The position numbers and the translations under genes were made by a program. The notes under the pieces were generated by a model. That model had not been told where the DNA came from, made no database searches, and worked only from the letters and a program-made list of their open reading frames with translations. From Orychophragmus violaceus (lineage: Eukaryota; Streptophyta; Magnoliopsida; Brassicales; Brassicaceae), in the NCBI GenBank assembly GCA_030180135.1, contig CM058232.1:62021330-62085329 (forward strand): a DNA stretch of 64,000 bases, in the 5' to 3' direction. Of the stretch, positions 21,457 to 31,853 are shown in pieces. Every line of letters begins with the position of its first letter. Position 1 is the first letter of the stretch.

Positions 21457-23131
21457 GTCAAACTCTTTATCTCAATCCTTTCTTAAACTTATGTTGTTTA
21501 CTCAAATTCAGTTTTGGCCTCAAAACCGTTTCTGTTTTCGAAACGTCATTTGGAACAGTTTATCATCGTTTTAAACTGATGGTTTACTAACAGGTCTTGG
21601 CGCTCGGTATTGGCAAGTCTAAGATGTATAGGCTACCGTTACCTGCACTGCACTAATCTACAGTTCTTCTGGCACAAGGTTTTGAAGAGGTAAAGGAGAA
21701 CGAGACTTTGCGAAGACTTGAGACGTTTAGTGTGAAGAGAGGATAGAAAAGTGAGTTAGGATTTTCCCTTCTGACATTTTGGTACCACCCACGAAAAATC
21801 TGAGAGAAAAGGTGGTGTGAACTTCAGGAAATGAAAGAGATCACAAGCCAATGGCAAAGGGGAGAAAAGAAAGGAAGGTAAAACGTGAACACAAGCCAAG
21901 AATCTGAATAAATGAATGCATGATGGAGAAAGACATTGTAGTTGCAGAACTATCAAGCGATGATGATCAGTCATCATCTAGCGGCGGCATGGAATATGAT
22001 CGTTACATCCTCAAGGTCCCTAAGCAGTCTCAGTTCTGAGGCGGATGACGCTGTGTGAAACCTTCATGTGTATTCAAAAGTTCTTGGCCAAAAAAAAGAA
22101 CCGTAAGTACTAAATCACTATGTAGCGCATGTTATGTTTCACTCTACAGTTCAAGAAAACATGTCGATGATTTTTTTTGGGTATTAATTTAATGCAGGCT
22201 AACTTTGCATCATGCGGCATATCGTATCTAAAGACGCGCTGAGAGGACTAATACATGGCAGTGATCAGCGTCAAGGCAGCCGTTTGGTTTTAGGTTTCAG
22301 CTCCTCTCTTTTGTTTATCTATCGGATTTCGGATTCGATGTTATATACATTATCTTTGTAACCTTTTTCTTTGGAATACTATGTCAACAACTGATTGAAT
22401 GTTAGGAATATTTCTATTCTGTTGGTGCTAGATTAAATCAGATATATGGAAGACAACAAGTGGTCCTGGTCCGATTAGGGTCCTAAGATGGTACTCTTAT
22501 GATACCAATAGAGTAAGCCTAGATGGGAGTCATATCCTGCACAAGATGAGTCGATCACCAAAGTAAAACTTCTACCAGTTACTCATATTTACATATGTTT
22601 GAATGGAACATTTACATATTCGCATGATTTAAAAGTCCTCCAACACCCTATACAGAAATAGTCGTCGTGACACCTGCTTAGCATTTGGAAGTTTCTTACA
22701 TATAAATCTATATCACAACCTTTCAAAACAATGATATAATATCTGTATGAGTTGGATTGCGATGTACGATGATAGCTAAGACATTAGATCATACTAGACC
22801 AAGAATAATAATGGAGAAAGCACATAATATATATGTATATATATAATTATTTGTTCTCATGAAAATCTTATCTTAGAATGAAAGCAACATGTAATTGTTC
22901 TTATTTCGTTACAAATTGTTCTGTATGTTTTATTGACAATAATGTAATTTTTGATTCGGTTTAAACACCTGAGTATAACTTTAATGCTAGGAAAATACTG
23001 AAATGTTAAATATGTCATATTAGAGGAGAATGAGAGGATACTGAAAATATAGACCAAACGGTGTTACAACAACGGTAGAAAAGGAATTATAACGATGGAA
23101 CATGTCCAACGGAGAGCCCTACGAATGTGAA

Positions 23132-23151
23132 CCTCCGCGCGTGCGCGGGGG
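23132..23151 (+). other. 3'-terminal hairpin of Helitron 1
   Basis: CCTCCGCGCGTGCGCGGGGG, an 8-9 bp stem with one T:G pair, 15 bp before the terminal CTAG. It is the Helitron termination signal. Confidence 0.85.
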
Positions 23152-25045
23152 CTTGATATCAACTAGTCTATTATATAATTAGAGAGTATTCTCTCCAACT
23201 AAGGTAGCCACGTGGCATTTAAATTTTATTATTGGGCCTTAATGGTTAATTGAAAATAAAGCCCACTATTAGGAGTAAATCCAATAAGTCTTCTCTTCCA
23301 CTACCGACTGAGTCTATCAACTTTCTTCGGAATGGCGAAAGTTTTCCAATTAATTCAACCAAATCCTTCGAATCCCTTATATTGTTAACGCGTCTCCATT
23401 ATAAGAATCAGTCATGATTCCGGTCCTAAATTTCCATCACTCTTATTCAATTTGCCAGCCTCTTCACATCCAGCCGTTTCAGCTGAATTTCTATTGTCCC
23501 TTATAAATACCCATCTTCATACAGCCGAAGCTTCCTCACTAGCGAAGGGGCCAGGTTGAATTTGTCGCCATCCCAGTTTCTCCGTACGTTTCGACGATCA
23601 CTCTTCACAACAGGTTGTAGGCCGACTCAACCGCTTTTGGGATGTAAGGTACATCCTCTCGCTTATCTCGCATCTTATTTATTGGAACCAGTTCTATCGC
23701 CTCGCTGATATCTGCAACTAAAAATGTGTCCAGAATTCTGTCATCCATAGTTTGAAAGGTACCACTGAAGTGTTCTCGCATCCATGGGAATACGTTGATG
23801 AGTGTCCCGCGAGTTTTCTGAATCGGTAAGTTCAAGAACTTTAGATTTCTGCAATAGCAGTCTATGCTTAGTTCTGTAAGGTCAGAGGAAAAGAAAGAGA
23901 GCTTAGATTGGGAATCTGACGAATTGGTTTTGAGTGTGGTTTTTACTTTCGTAGGTATTGCTTCTCACAATGACTTTGAAGAAGAGGATTGTAACCAAAA
24001 GCAGATTCGGGTTATAACTTATACCTGATAAGAAACAGCCTCAAACCAAAGGTAAAATGGGCTCTCTCGCACTCTCTTTCCATCTTCCTTCGTTATGAAC
24101 CCTATTTCTTTTTCGTGCGTTTGGGAGCTGAAAGATCCCTTTCACTACCGCAGCCGCCCCAACCAACTTCACTCGCGGAGAGCTCGCCACCGCTTTGAGG
24201 AAGGTGGGCTCTGTTATTAGAGGTTTATAGTTTAGGGATTTTCCTTCTTTTCATCGATGATTTGGGGTTATTTGATTGCTGTCATGGGCTTTTGCATAAT
24301 AAATACGAGATATGGTTTGTATGAACTATGAAATTATGGGGGCCTGTGGAATTTCTGCACATGTCGATTCCTGATAATTATGATATTGTGAGTGTGCTTA
24401 GGCATGTTTTTAATGTCCTCTTTTGATTCATTTTAAATCAAAGTCGTGTTGGCTTAAGAGTTATGTGGATCCGCTGCAATGATGTGCTTATGATAATGTT
24501 AAGGTTTATGATATCAATTCTGTCTTTATGTCTTAAACCCAATAGTTTCAATTCCTTATCTATGTGGCAGCGATAACAGTGATGAGCATGTCTATAAACT
24601 GATCTAAGTTTTTAAAGTTAAATTTAGCGTTTTTCTTACTAATCTAATGTTTATAAGACAGCTTTAATCAGATTTGCAATTCCCCATTTAGGACTTTCTG
24701 TAACTAATATGGTTGTAAAGCTCCAAAAGCATGTCGAAACCTCAGACATGGAAGATGCTATCAAAGGGAATACCACATACAAGATTGATATTGGCGCTGT
24801 CTTTAAAATCGATGTAAGCCGTTTTCTAACTTCATAGTTGTGTGCTTAAGAAACCATTTTAGGCAATTGATTTTGATGGATGTTATTCTTTTTGCGGCTG
24901 TATAAAAGTCATGTCTATTCACAAAGTGGTCCAACGTGTTTACTCCAGTGGACATGGAGTCTCTCTTTGATATTGCGAGTGTTAATATATTATGTAAAAA
25001 TTTCTTGGTTTCGATTCTTACTCTTAATGTGTCTCATTTTTAACG

Positions 25046-25420
25046 TTGATGTCTTCGGAGTGGGCCGGTGTACAAAAACTCCGAAAGATAACAAACCACC
25101 CGTACGTTATCCGCTTTGTTCCGACCACAACGATTGTTCAAGTCGACCTTTCCATTGAATGTGATAATTTCATGCTTTGCAAGTTTGACTACATTCAAGC
25201 TCTAGCTAACACCAATGTGGAACTCCCAGTTTAATCATTCATTTTTCTGTCTATAAAACATGACCATTATAACAAAAACCAAATACATATATATGCAAGT
25301 GAATAACTATATCAATCTCCCTTGGATGTTGTTGGCCAAGTCTGCTTTGTGCAAGTATCAAACTTAACCGATCTTACCTCCACCCAACCCAGATACCTAA
25401 TCGTCATCCCAAGTTATAAA
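25046..25420 (+). pseudogene. RPA/DUF223-like OB-fold fragment in Helitron 2
   Basis: An open stretch at about 25046-25234 reads KITNHPYVIRFVPTTTIVQ and FDYIQALANTNVELPV. After an apparent intron, 25322-25420 continues LDVVGQVCFVQVSNL and TSTQPRYLIVIP. This order (IRF...T..., then LANTN.ELP, then D.VGQ...V) is the second OB-fold region of the RPA70-like proteins abundant in Brassicaceae and often tied to Helitrons. RPA binds single-stranded DNA. Upstream, VVGRLNRFWDVR near 23617-23655 may be the first OB-fold start. It is incomplete with no continuous frame. It could be Helitron-encoded RPA or captured host sequence; I cannot tell which. Confidence 0.65.
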
Positions 25421-25798
25421 TGTTGTCATCCCAAGTTATAATGAGTATGATCAGTACCATATTATGAGTAAAAATTATAAGGGGTAATAAAGAATAGATG
25501 AAAACCAGAGGGAGGGAAAAAAAGATCAATATTATATTTAAGAAAACACACTCGCCCAGGGGAAAAAAACAACAGAATGCCTACTTATTAATTAAGGTCT
25601 AAATATACAAAGGAAATACAATCAAATATACAAAACGAGAGCCATGGTTAAAGAAACTATGACAAAAAAAACAGAAACACTAAAACACTTTAAATTTATT
25701 ACGATAGACTAAATGTTTCAAAGAAAACATAAGCATAATATATGAAATATGCGATGACAAAAAAATGAAATATTTCATATCAATATTTAAGACACAAA

Positions 25799-25818
25799 CC
25801 CCCGCGCGTGCGCGGGGG
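25799..25818 (+). other. 3'-terminal hairpin of Helitron 2
   Basis: CCCCCGCGCGTGCGCGGGGG, a perfect stem, 12 bp before the terminal CTAG (25831-25834). Confidence 0.9.
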
Positions 25819-25834
25819 TGGTCAAGATCACTAG

Positions 25835-26886
25835 TATCCATAATCATGAGGGTATAATAAAGAGTCTTGATCGGTGTATGTGGTAGCAGTAGTATCTGAA
25901 AAAAAAAAAAAAAGCAAAGACAATTATGCTTTTCCACCTATGGTTTAGTTTCCTATTACAAGACTTGAACAAAAGCGACGACAATGGTGGGAAGAAGCGA
26001 TGGAGGAATTTCACAACAAAAGGAGAGAGAGAGAGAAGAGTTTTTTCTTGTAACAAAATTAGGGTTACTAAATTGTCACTCCTTTATGTATGAAGTAAAA
26101 TTAGAATAGACTTCAATTGAAGACTTTTCTTACATAATTCTATGCTAGACTTTTCTTTCAATTTTTTCTTGTCCAATTTTTTCCCACCCAATAATCTCGC
26201 CAATTTCAGTCTAGTTCTAATTTGAAAGAGTAGAATTCGTCTTTATATCTCTAAACTATATTTCTCTTATAGACTTCCTCTTCAACCCCTAAAATTTGAT
26301 ATTTACCATAATTATGATATGATTGTTTAATATGACTTATTTTTATCAAAATTTATTTATTTTTATATGTGATAACTGACTGTATTTTGATTATTCAAAC
26401 AATGTTTGATAAAATTATTTTTATAAATTTTATAATTAAATTTTAAGTTGTAATTAAAATGTATATTTTCTATGAAATCATCTTTTTAAGCTTCTATTAG
26501 ATATTTTCTCAGTAGACTTCAAAATAGTTAATAGATTTCACAAAAGTTAATATTGTAGTTTATGATTCGATTTTATTATTTGGTTGTAAGGGTGAAAAAT
26601 GTAAATTTTCTACCTCTATGAATCACTTTTATTTAATATAGCAAAATGGCTCTACTTTTATATTTAAAATAAAAAGAACACAAAATGAGTAATTTTCCTT
26701 AATAAGAATAGGTCATCTTATCGACCTATTTTCGTATTGTACTATTTGTTGAACTACACTTTATTTACACAAAATTATCTCAATCCCTTAAATTAAATGT
26801 CGAACTACACTTTATTTACACAAAATTATATTCTCAATCCCTTAAATTAAATGTCGAATTGGTTCTTGTAGAAGTATATCTTGAAC
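25835..26886. other. AT-rich spacer between Helitron 2 and the hAT element
   Basis: No gene is supported. 26179-26230 is a diverged copy of the sequence flanking the Athila derivative (near 14665-14694 joined to 19918-19945). Degenerate AGACTTC words run to about 26530. A direct duplication of about 51-55 bp lies at 26751-26801 and 26802-26856 (GAACTACACTTTATTTACAC...). Confidence 0.6.
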
Positions 26887-28050
26887 CAGGGGCGGAGGTA
26901 TTCACATATTGGGTGGGGCAGTTGCCACCCCTAAAATTTTGAAAAATAGTGTAATTTTATGTAAAATTTTAATTATGCCCCTGTTGTTAAATTATTTTTT
27001 GCCCCTGTTTTTTTTTCATACATATTTTTATTAAAACTGAAGATTCATTAGATTTTATTGAAGATCCATTAAATTTTATATGGGTATAATAAAAATAGAA
27101 AATTAGATTTTATGAGAAAAAGAAAGTATTGCATATCATAAGAATAGGAAATTATACTTTATATGAGCAAAAGGAATTAATCCTATTAGTTTATTAGGAA
27201 TGGAAATTTTCCATAACAAAACACACCCATCAATATACGAGCTTTTCTTTCAAATTGAAATTTTCTCTTTTTAATAATTTTTAGAGAAAATTTCAGTTTT
27301 ATAGTTGTTAATCACAATCTCTAACATCCACCATCATCTAATACAAATTCTCGACTTCATGTAATTCTCTTTCTCTATTTCAATTTGTTTTGGTTCCTTT
27401 TTGATTTAGCTTGATAATTTAAGTTGATTATATGCTTTGTAAGTTTTTTTGTGAACAAGAATATTTTTTATTTATATGATTTAATATTTTGCAGAACTAT
27501 TAATGGAACGATTTTTCAAGAAAACATATGCTTCGGATTCTAATAGTTTGGATGATTTACCGTGGGATCCAGCCCAAAAGAAAAAATATATTGGAATATC
27601 ATCCAAATCAAAGGGATGAAGTAGGATCAAGTACTTAACTAGAGGTCCGTGTCAACCATATGGTCATATTTTTCCCCAAAAAAGAATCAGAAATGCATTA
27701 AGGCGATTTAACTCAGCATGGTTTGATAAGTATGGTAATTGGCTAGAGTATAGCGTATCGACAAATAAAGCATTTTGCTTATGTTGTTACTTATTTAGAG
27801 ATGGCATACCAAAGAGAGGTGGAAATTATGCATTTGTGACTGAAGGTTTCTCTTCATGGAATAAGCATGAGACTTTACGTGAGCAATGCATGTGGGTGAA
27901 ACGCCCAACAAACGAAACCGTGATAAAAAAAAAAGATTTTAGGCTATGAGTGAACGTCGAGTGCATTTGTAATTTTTGATAATTTATAAACTATATTTTA
28001 TTTTAATTTTTTTCTGCCCCGGGTAAGAAAAAGTTCTGGCTCCGCCACTG
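26887..28050 (+). mobile_element. Small hAT-superfamily element (TTF-type zinc finger family)
   Basis: Left end CAGGGGCGGAG and right end CTCCGCCACTG form imperfect terminal inverted repeats. They are flanked by a perfect 8-bp duplication TCTTGAAC (26879-26886 and 28051-28058), the hAT signature. At 1164 bp it is far too short for a full transposase and keeps only the N-terminal coding part. Confidence 0.93.
27503..27900 (+). pseudogene. N-terminal fragment of a TTF-type zinc-finger hAT transposase
   Basis: Starts at ATG 27503 with MERFFKKTYASDSNSLDDLP and WDPAQKKKYIGISS. It hits a stop near 27619, and a shifted frame continues with the TTF-type zinc-finger segment: YLTRGPCQPYGHIFP, RFNSAWFDKYGNWLEYS, AFCLCCYLF, GFSSWNKHETLREQ. 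This matches the start of zinc finger MYM-type/TTF hAT transposases common in plants. The catalytic RNase H-like core and the dimerisation region are missing, so it cannot transpose alone. A GCAG before the ATG may be a splice acceptor. Confidence 0.8.
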
Positions 28051-29202
28051 TCTTGAACAATGTGTATAAAAAAGAGTTCACCAATAATGAGCTAGTTGTG
28101 AATTGTAACTTTTTTTCTTTCTTGTCAACGATTGTAACTAATAACGGTAACCGTAATAAAATGTCGTAATAACAATTCAAAGCCTTATACTACAAGAAAA
28201 CAAACCTTAATCCGACGGAATTTCGGACAGAAAATTTGCCGTCGGAAATTTCGACAGGTTTCCGACAACGTATCGACGGATTGGAAGTTGTCGGTTTTGC
28301 GTCGGTAATTTCCGACAGCAAACATTTCCGTCGGAAAATTTCTGACGGTAATCCGACGGTATTGTATATCGGTCGGTATCTGTTCCAATGCATTTTATTT
28401 TCCGACGGATTTCCGACGGATATTTAATATCCGTCGGAAATCCGTCGGAAAATTCTGACAGATTTCCGAGGGATATTTAATATCCGTCGGAAATCCATCG
28501 AAAAATTCTGACAGATTTCCGAGGGATAGTTTGATTTAGGGTTTAGGGTTACAAACCCTAAACCTGGTTCTTTGTAAAACTTCAGGGTGATTAATGGTAG
28601 GGTTTTAATGAGTGAAGATCAACATTATATATCACTTAAAAATTGTTTTACACATTCTCGGAAATACGAAGTACCATCGTCGAATTCACTTCTTAGTAGA
28701 CAATGTCATTTGTCGATATGTTGAACGGATCTCTTGTTTGATTTACAAAAATCTAATTTTGTATTATATAAGTCATATGATCTTAAATATTGTATATGAA
28801 ATGTATTATTTAACTTTTAAGCTTTCGTAATCCCGGAACCCTAAACCCTAAACATACCCTAAACCTATTCCCTCGGAAATCCGTCAGAAATTTCCGACGG
28901 ATTTCCGACAGAAATATTAGATCTGTCGGAAATCTGTCGGTAATTGAACCGCCAAAAATTTTAATCGAAAATTTAGGAATACCGCCATATTATTTTAGAA
29001 ACCGACGGATTTCCGACGGATCTTAATTATCCGTCGGAAATCCGTCGGAAAGATTAAATATATTTTCACCAACTCATCTTCCTCCTCATTTCTTCGACAG
29101 CTCTCTCTCTCTCTCTACTTCTTCTTCTCCGACTTCTCTCTTCGTTGCACGCACGATTCCGACGAGATCTCTCCGAAACCAACCGCCAACCACATCAAAA
29201 TC

Positions 29203-30469
29203 ATGTAAGCTTTGATTTGAACCGATTAATTTTGGAGAATAATGAGATTTTAGGTGTTTGAATTTATGATCTAGGATTCATGTTGTTTGAGTGTTGATTA
29301 TAGGAGCTTAACATCCTTTTTAGGTTGTTAGATTGATGTTAGTTTGTTTAGAAATGTAATTTTTATTTATCTAACATTTTTTGTTTGTATAAGTTTTATT
29401 TCTTTATTTTTGTAATGTTTAAGAGATTTTTAAATTTTTTATGGATTATGAAAATGTTTTTAGTAATTTAATATAACATTAGATATTTTTTTCTTTATAA
29501 AAACGATTTTATATTTTTTTAGATTATAAAAAACGTTTTTTAGTAATTTAATAAAACATTAGATATTTTTTATTTATAAAAACGATTTTATAATTTTTTA
29601 GAATATAAAAACGTTTTTTAGTAATTTAATAAAATATTAGATATTTTTTATTTATAAAAACGATTTTATAATTTTTTAGATTATAAAAACATTTTAAAGT
29701 ATTTTATAAAAACATTAGATATTTTTTTATAAAAACAAATTTATGATTTTTTAGATTAAAAAAACGTTTTTAGTATTTTTAAAAAAAAAAAAATAGATAA
29801 TTTTTTCTTTATAAAAAAATTCATAAATTTTTAACATATTAAAAAGTTTTTTATATATATATGAAAACGAATTTATATTTTTTCAGATTTATAAAACTGT
29901 TTTTTGAAATTATTAATATTGTAATAAAAGTTTATATAAAATTATGATTTATATAAATGTTTTTATAATGGTTGCTTGACACTAAGTGTTTTTTCACGTG
30001 ATGTAGGAATGACTACGGAGAGTTCGAGGCTTTCTTGTCCGGTACCGGCCAAGACCGTGGATCTCTTCCGGGTGAGCCTTCTCAACCTCCTCAAGCAGGG
30101 TCGGCACCTCCACGGCGAGCTCGATCGACTCAACTTAGACCGTGTTGTTCTGTACCTTCGGCTCCGGGGCAAGAAGCTCCTAGCAGGAGCCATTCGGGGC
30201 AAGAAGCTCCTAGCGGAAGCCATTTGGGCGGGACAACTCAAGTGATGGAACCCAGAGTGGAAACAGGAGCTTCGGGAACGGGGACATGGACGGACGAGGA
30301 CGGGTGCGGTACAAGGGACATGAACGGGATTGGGATCCGATGGGAATCCCAATGTTATGTAGTTGAAATAAATACTTTTAATAAATTTAATAAAAATTTT
30401 ATAAAATATTTCGTATATAAAATATTAAATTTTGATATATATATAGTAATAAATTTTAAATACTTTTAA
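29203..30469 (+). CDS. Small spliced gene in the CACTA element; start codon formed at the splice junction
   Basis: A CT-rich leader (about 29085-29202) leads to AT (29203-29204) followed by a donor, GTAAGC. The next acceptor is ACGTGATGTAG at 29996-30006 and exon two starts with G (30007), so splicing would make ATG and the frame continues to a stop at 30467-30469 (154 aa). Unspliced, the ATG at 29203 is followed at once by TAA. The product starts MNDYGEFEAFLSGTGQ, then is Gly/Ser/Pro-rich with a duplicated GQEAPS element (about residues 60-80) and ends in an AT-rich tail that is probably not original. I do not recognise the function; the position suggests the N-terminus of a CACTA-encoded protein. 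The 802-bp intron holds a tandem array. Confidence 0.5.
29400..29860 (+). repeat. Tandem array of about 79-bp AT-rich units
   Basis: About five units marked by AGTAATTTAATAAAACATTAG-type sequence at 29462, 29542, 29620, 29699 and about 29772. Each also has a TATAAAAACGATTTTATAATTT-type part. Lies in the predicted intron of the CACTA gene. Confidence 0.75.
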
Positions 30470-30509
30470 TATATATAATAATATTTTTTTTAAATAATAA
30501 TTTTAAGAA

Positions 30510-30640
30510 CCGTCGGAAATCCGTCGGAAAATAGTTTGTCGGAAATCCGTCGGAAAATAGTTTGTCGGAAATCCGTCGGAAAAAAGTTTGTCGGAAATCC
30601 GTCGGAAAATAGTTTGTCGGAAATCCGTCGGAAATAACCG
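30510..30640 (+). repeat. 26-bp tandem repeat in the CACTA 3' subterminal region
   Basis: About five copies of a 26-bp unit, GTCGGAAATCCGTCGGAAAA plus TAGTTT. Each holds two inverted TCCGACGGA-type sites, the likely transposase-binding repeats. Confidence 0.8.
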
Positions 30641-30794
30641 ACGGATTTCCGACGGATACGATTTTCCGACAAAATAGAACCGACGGATTTGTTCCGTCGA
30701 AATTCCGTCGATAAACGGTGTTTCCGACGGATTACCGACGATTATGGCCGTCGGTAATCGCGTGTTTTCTTGTAGTGATTATAGTATATAATTT

Positions 30795-31296
30795 TGTAAC
30801 ATTCCCGTTTGTAGTATATGTGGAAAGGTTTAACAGAATTGATTTGGCCATCAAACGAGGGTGGGCCCACAGGCCGAGTGAGCGGGCGTGTGGCGCCCAC
30901 AGACGGAGTGGTCAGGGCGTTACAAGTGGTATCAGAGCCGAATCCGTGGACGTGTGTGGAGTCAGTGAGGAGTCACACCGTCAAGGATAACGATCCTGGT
31001 GCGCAACGAGGGCGTTGCGCTCTGTGAGAGGGGTGAATTGTAACATTTGTTTGTAGTATATGTGGAGAGGCTTAAGAGAATTGATTTTGCTACCTATGTC
31101 ACCAAAGTGCACTTATCTTTTCCGTCACTTGTCCAGAGAACTTCACGGTATTGTGCGAGTGAGAGAAAAACACAAGAACAATAAATCAAGTCTTTAAAAC
31201 CTCCCAAAAATAACAATCCAGCCGTCTGACAAGGGTGAGCCCACGAATCGAAGAAGCGGGCGTGAAGCTTATAGACGAGATGGTCGGGGCGTTACA
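30795..31296 (+). mobile_element. TRIM (terminal-repeat retrotransposon in miniature)
   Basis: Two direct terminal repeats, 30795-30924 (130 bp) and 31039-31296 (258 bp). Both start TGTAACATT and end GGCGTTACA. A primer-binding site, TGGTATCAGAGCC (30927-30939, initiator tRNA-Met type), is two bases after the first, and a purine-rich GAGAGGGGTGAAT precedes the second. The internal part is only 114 bp and codes for nothing. The first LTR lacks about 130 bp that the second keeps. Flanks AATTT and TATTT look like a target duplication with one mismatch. Confidence 0.85.
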
Positions 31297-31761
31297 TATT
31301 TATCCTAAGTTACGGAAAAAAAATTAGTAACATGCCGCAAATTAAAAGAAAAAATCTTATTATTCCATAAATCCCAAATGGAGAAGTAAAAGGCTGATCA
31401 CATGCATTATATGTTAGCTAAGACCGACATATTAAGCCCCTCCTATCAAATCCTTAATTAAATTACCAACCCTACCTCACACCTACCAAAGCCAGCCCAT
31501 CTCTATTCCCAAATCTATAAACACATCACAAAAAGTAACAACGATGGCAATTTTTGCTTTTCAAGAAAAACGCTTTCTTGTGATTGGACTAAACGACCGT
31601 CGACGTATTACGAAACTGCTTGTTTGTTTTCATGTAACTCCGTAGTCCGTATCAAATTAAAAAAAAAAAACCCACATTTATTGTGGGATCCATGTTACTA
31701 ACCATGGATGATTTCATACTATAATTTACACGCAAATAACCATCTCTCACCTTGTGTTAGT

Positions 31762-31769
31762 CTATATAA
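31762..31769 (+). promoter_or_regulatory. TATA box of the BAHD gene
   Basis: CTATATAA, about 85 bp before the ATG at 31854, followed by a CA-rich leader and a GA-rich stretch (31829-31842). The rest of 31297-31853 shows no other feature. Confidence 0.65.
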
Positions 31770-31853
31770 TATATATTTATCTTCAAACCCAAATCACAAA
31801 CTCCTCTCAAAACACAATTAGTTAGCTAGAGAGAGAGAGATAGATCGGGCAAA

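Larger units (their letters stand above)
20380..23166 (+). mobile_element. Non-autonomous Helitron 1, carrying gene fragments
   Basis: Begins TCTATTATATAATGGGAG just after a host A (20379) and ends ...ATATCAACTAG just before a T (23167). These are Helitron ends: 5' TC, 3' CTRR, insertion between A and T, no target duplication. A GC-rich hairpin lies at 23132-23151, about 15 bp from the end. There is no Rep/helicase ORF. It holds SMC2 exons (20971-21456) and a short open stretch near 21920-22040 (MMEKDIVVAELSSDDDQ...), whose source I do not recognise. Further exon-like pieces near 21597-21735 are also unassigned. 22050-23130 shows nothing else. Confidence 0.88.
23167..25834 (+). mobile_element. 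Non-autonomous Helitron 2, directly abutting Helitron 1
   Basis: Begins TCTATTATATAATTAGAGAG at the base after Helitron 1 and ends ...CAAGATCACTAG before a T (25835). A perfect GC hairpin lies at 25799-25818. Its 5' end shares TCTATTATATAAT and a later CCACGTG box with Helitron 1, but the interiors differ. It has an RPA-like fragment (25046-25420) and exon-like pieces at 24140-24208 (IPFTTAAAPTNFTRGELATA) and 24693-24811 (MVVKLQKHVETSDMEDAIKG), each with splice-like borders. It also holds a minus-strand open frame at 23605-23835 (MNLPIQKTRGTLINVFPWMR) that I do not recognise. No helicase is seen. Confidence 0.85.
28188..30777 (+). mobile_element. CACTA-type (En/Spm) non-autonomous element
   Basis: Ends TACTACAAGAAAACA on the left (first base C to T) and TGTTTTCTTGTAGTG on the right, the CACTACAAGAAAA inverted termini. 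Subterminal regions are packed with TCCGACGGA in both orientations (28205-28530, 28865-29060, 30505-30760), as in CACTA elements where such repeats bind the transposase. The 3-bp target duplication is not evident (TTA versus ATT). Near 28530-28850 there is only a GGGTTTAGGGTT-like stretch and AT-rich filler. One short spliced gene is carried (29203-30469). Confidence 0.85.

Noticed and set aside
28188..28200. CACTA target-site duplication
   Set aside because: The flanking triplets (TTA and ATT) do not match, so no TSD is claimed.
30718..31027. Plus-strand frames at the CACTA/TRIM boundary
   Set aside because: They cross from one element into another and over the PBS, so they cannot be a gene.
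31020..31300. An independent solo LTR
   Set aside because: The matching repeat at 30795 with a PBS right behind it shows that it is the second LTR of a TRIM.
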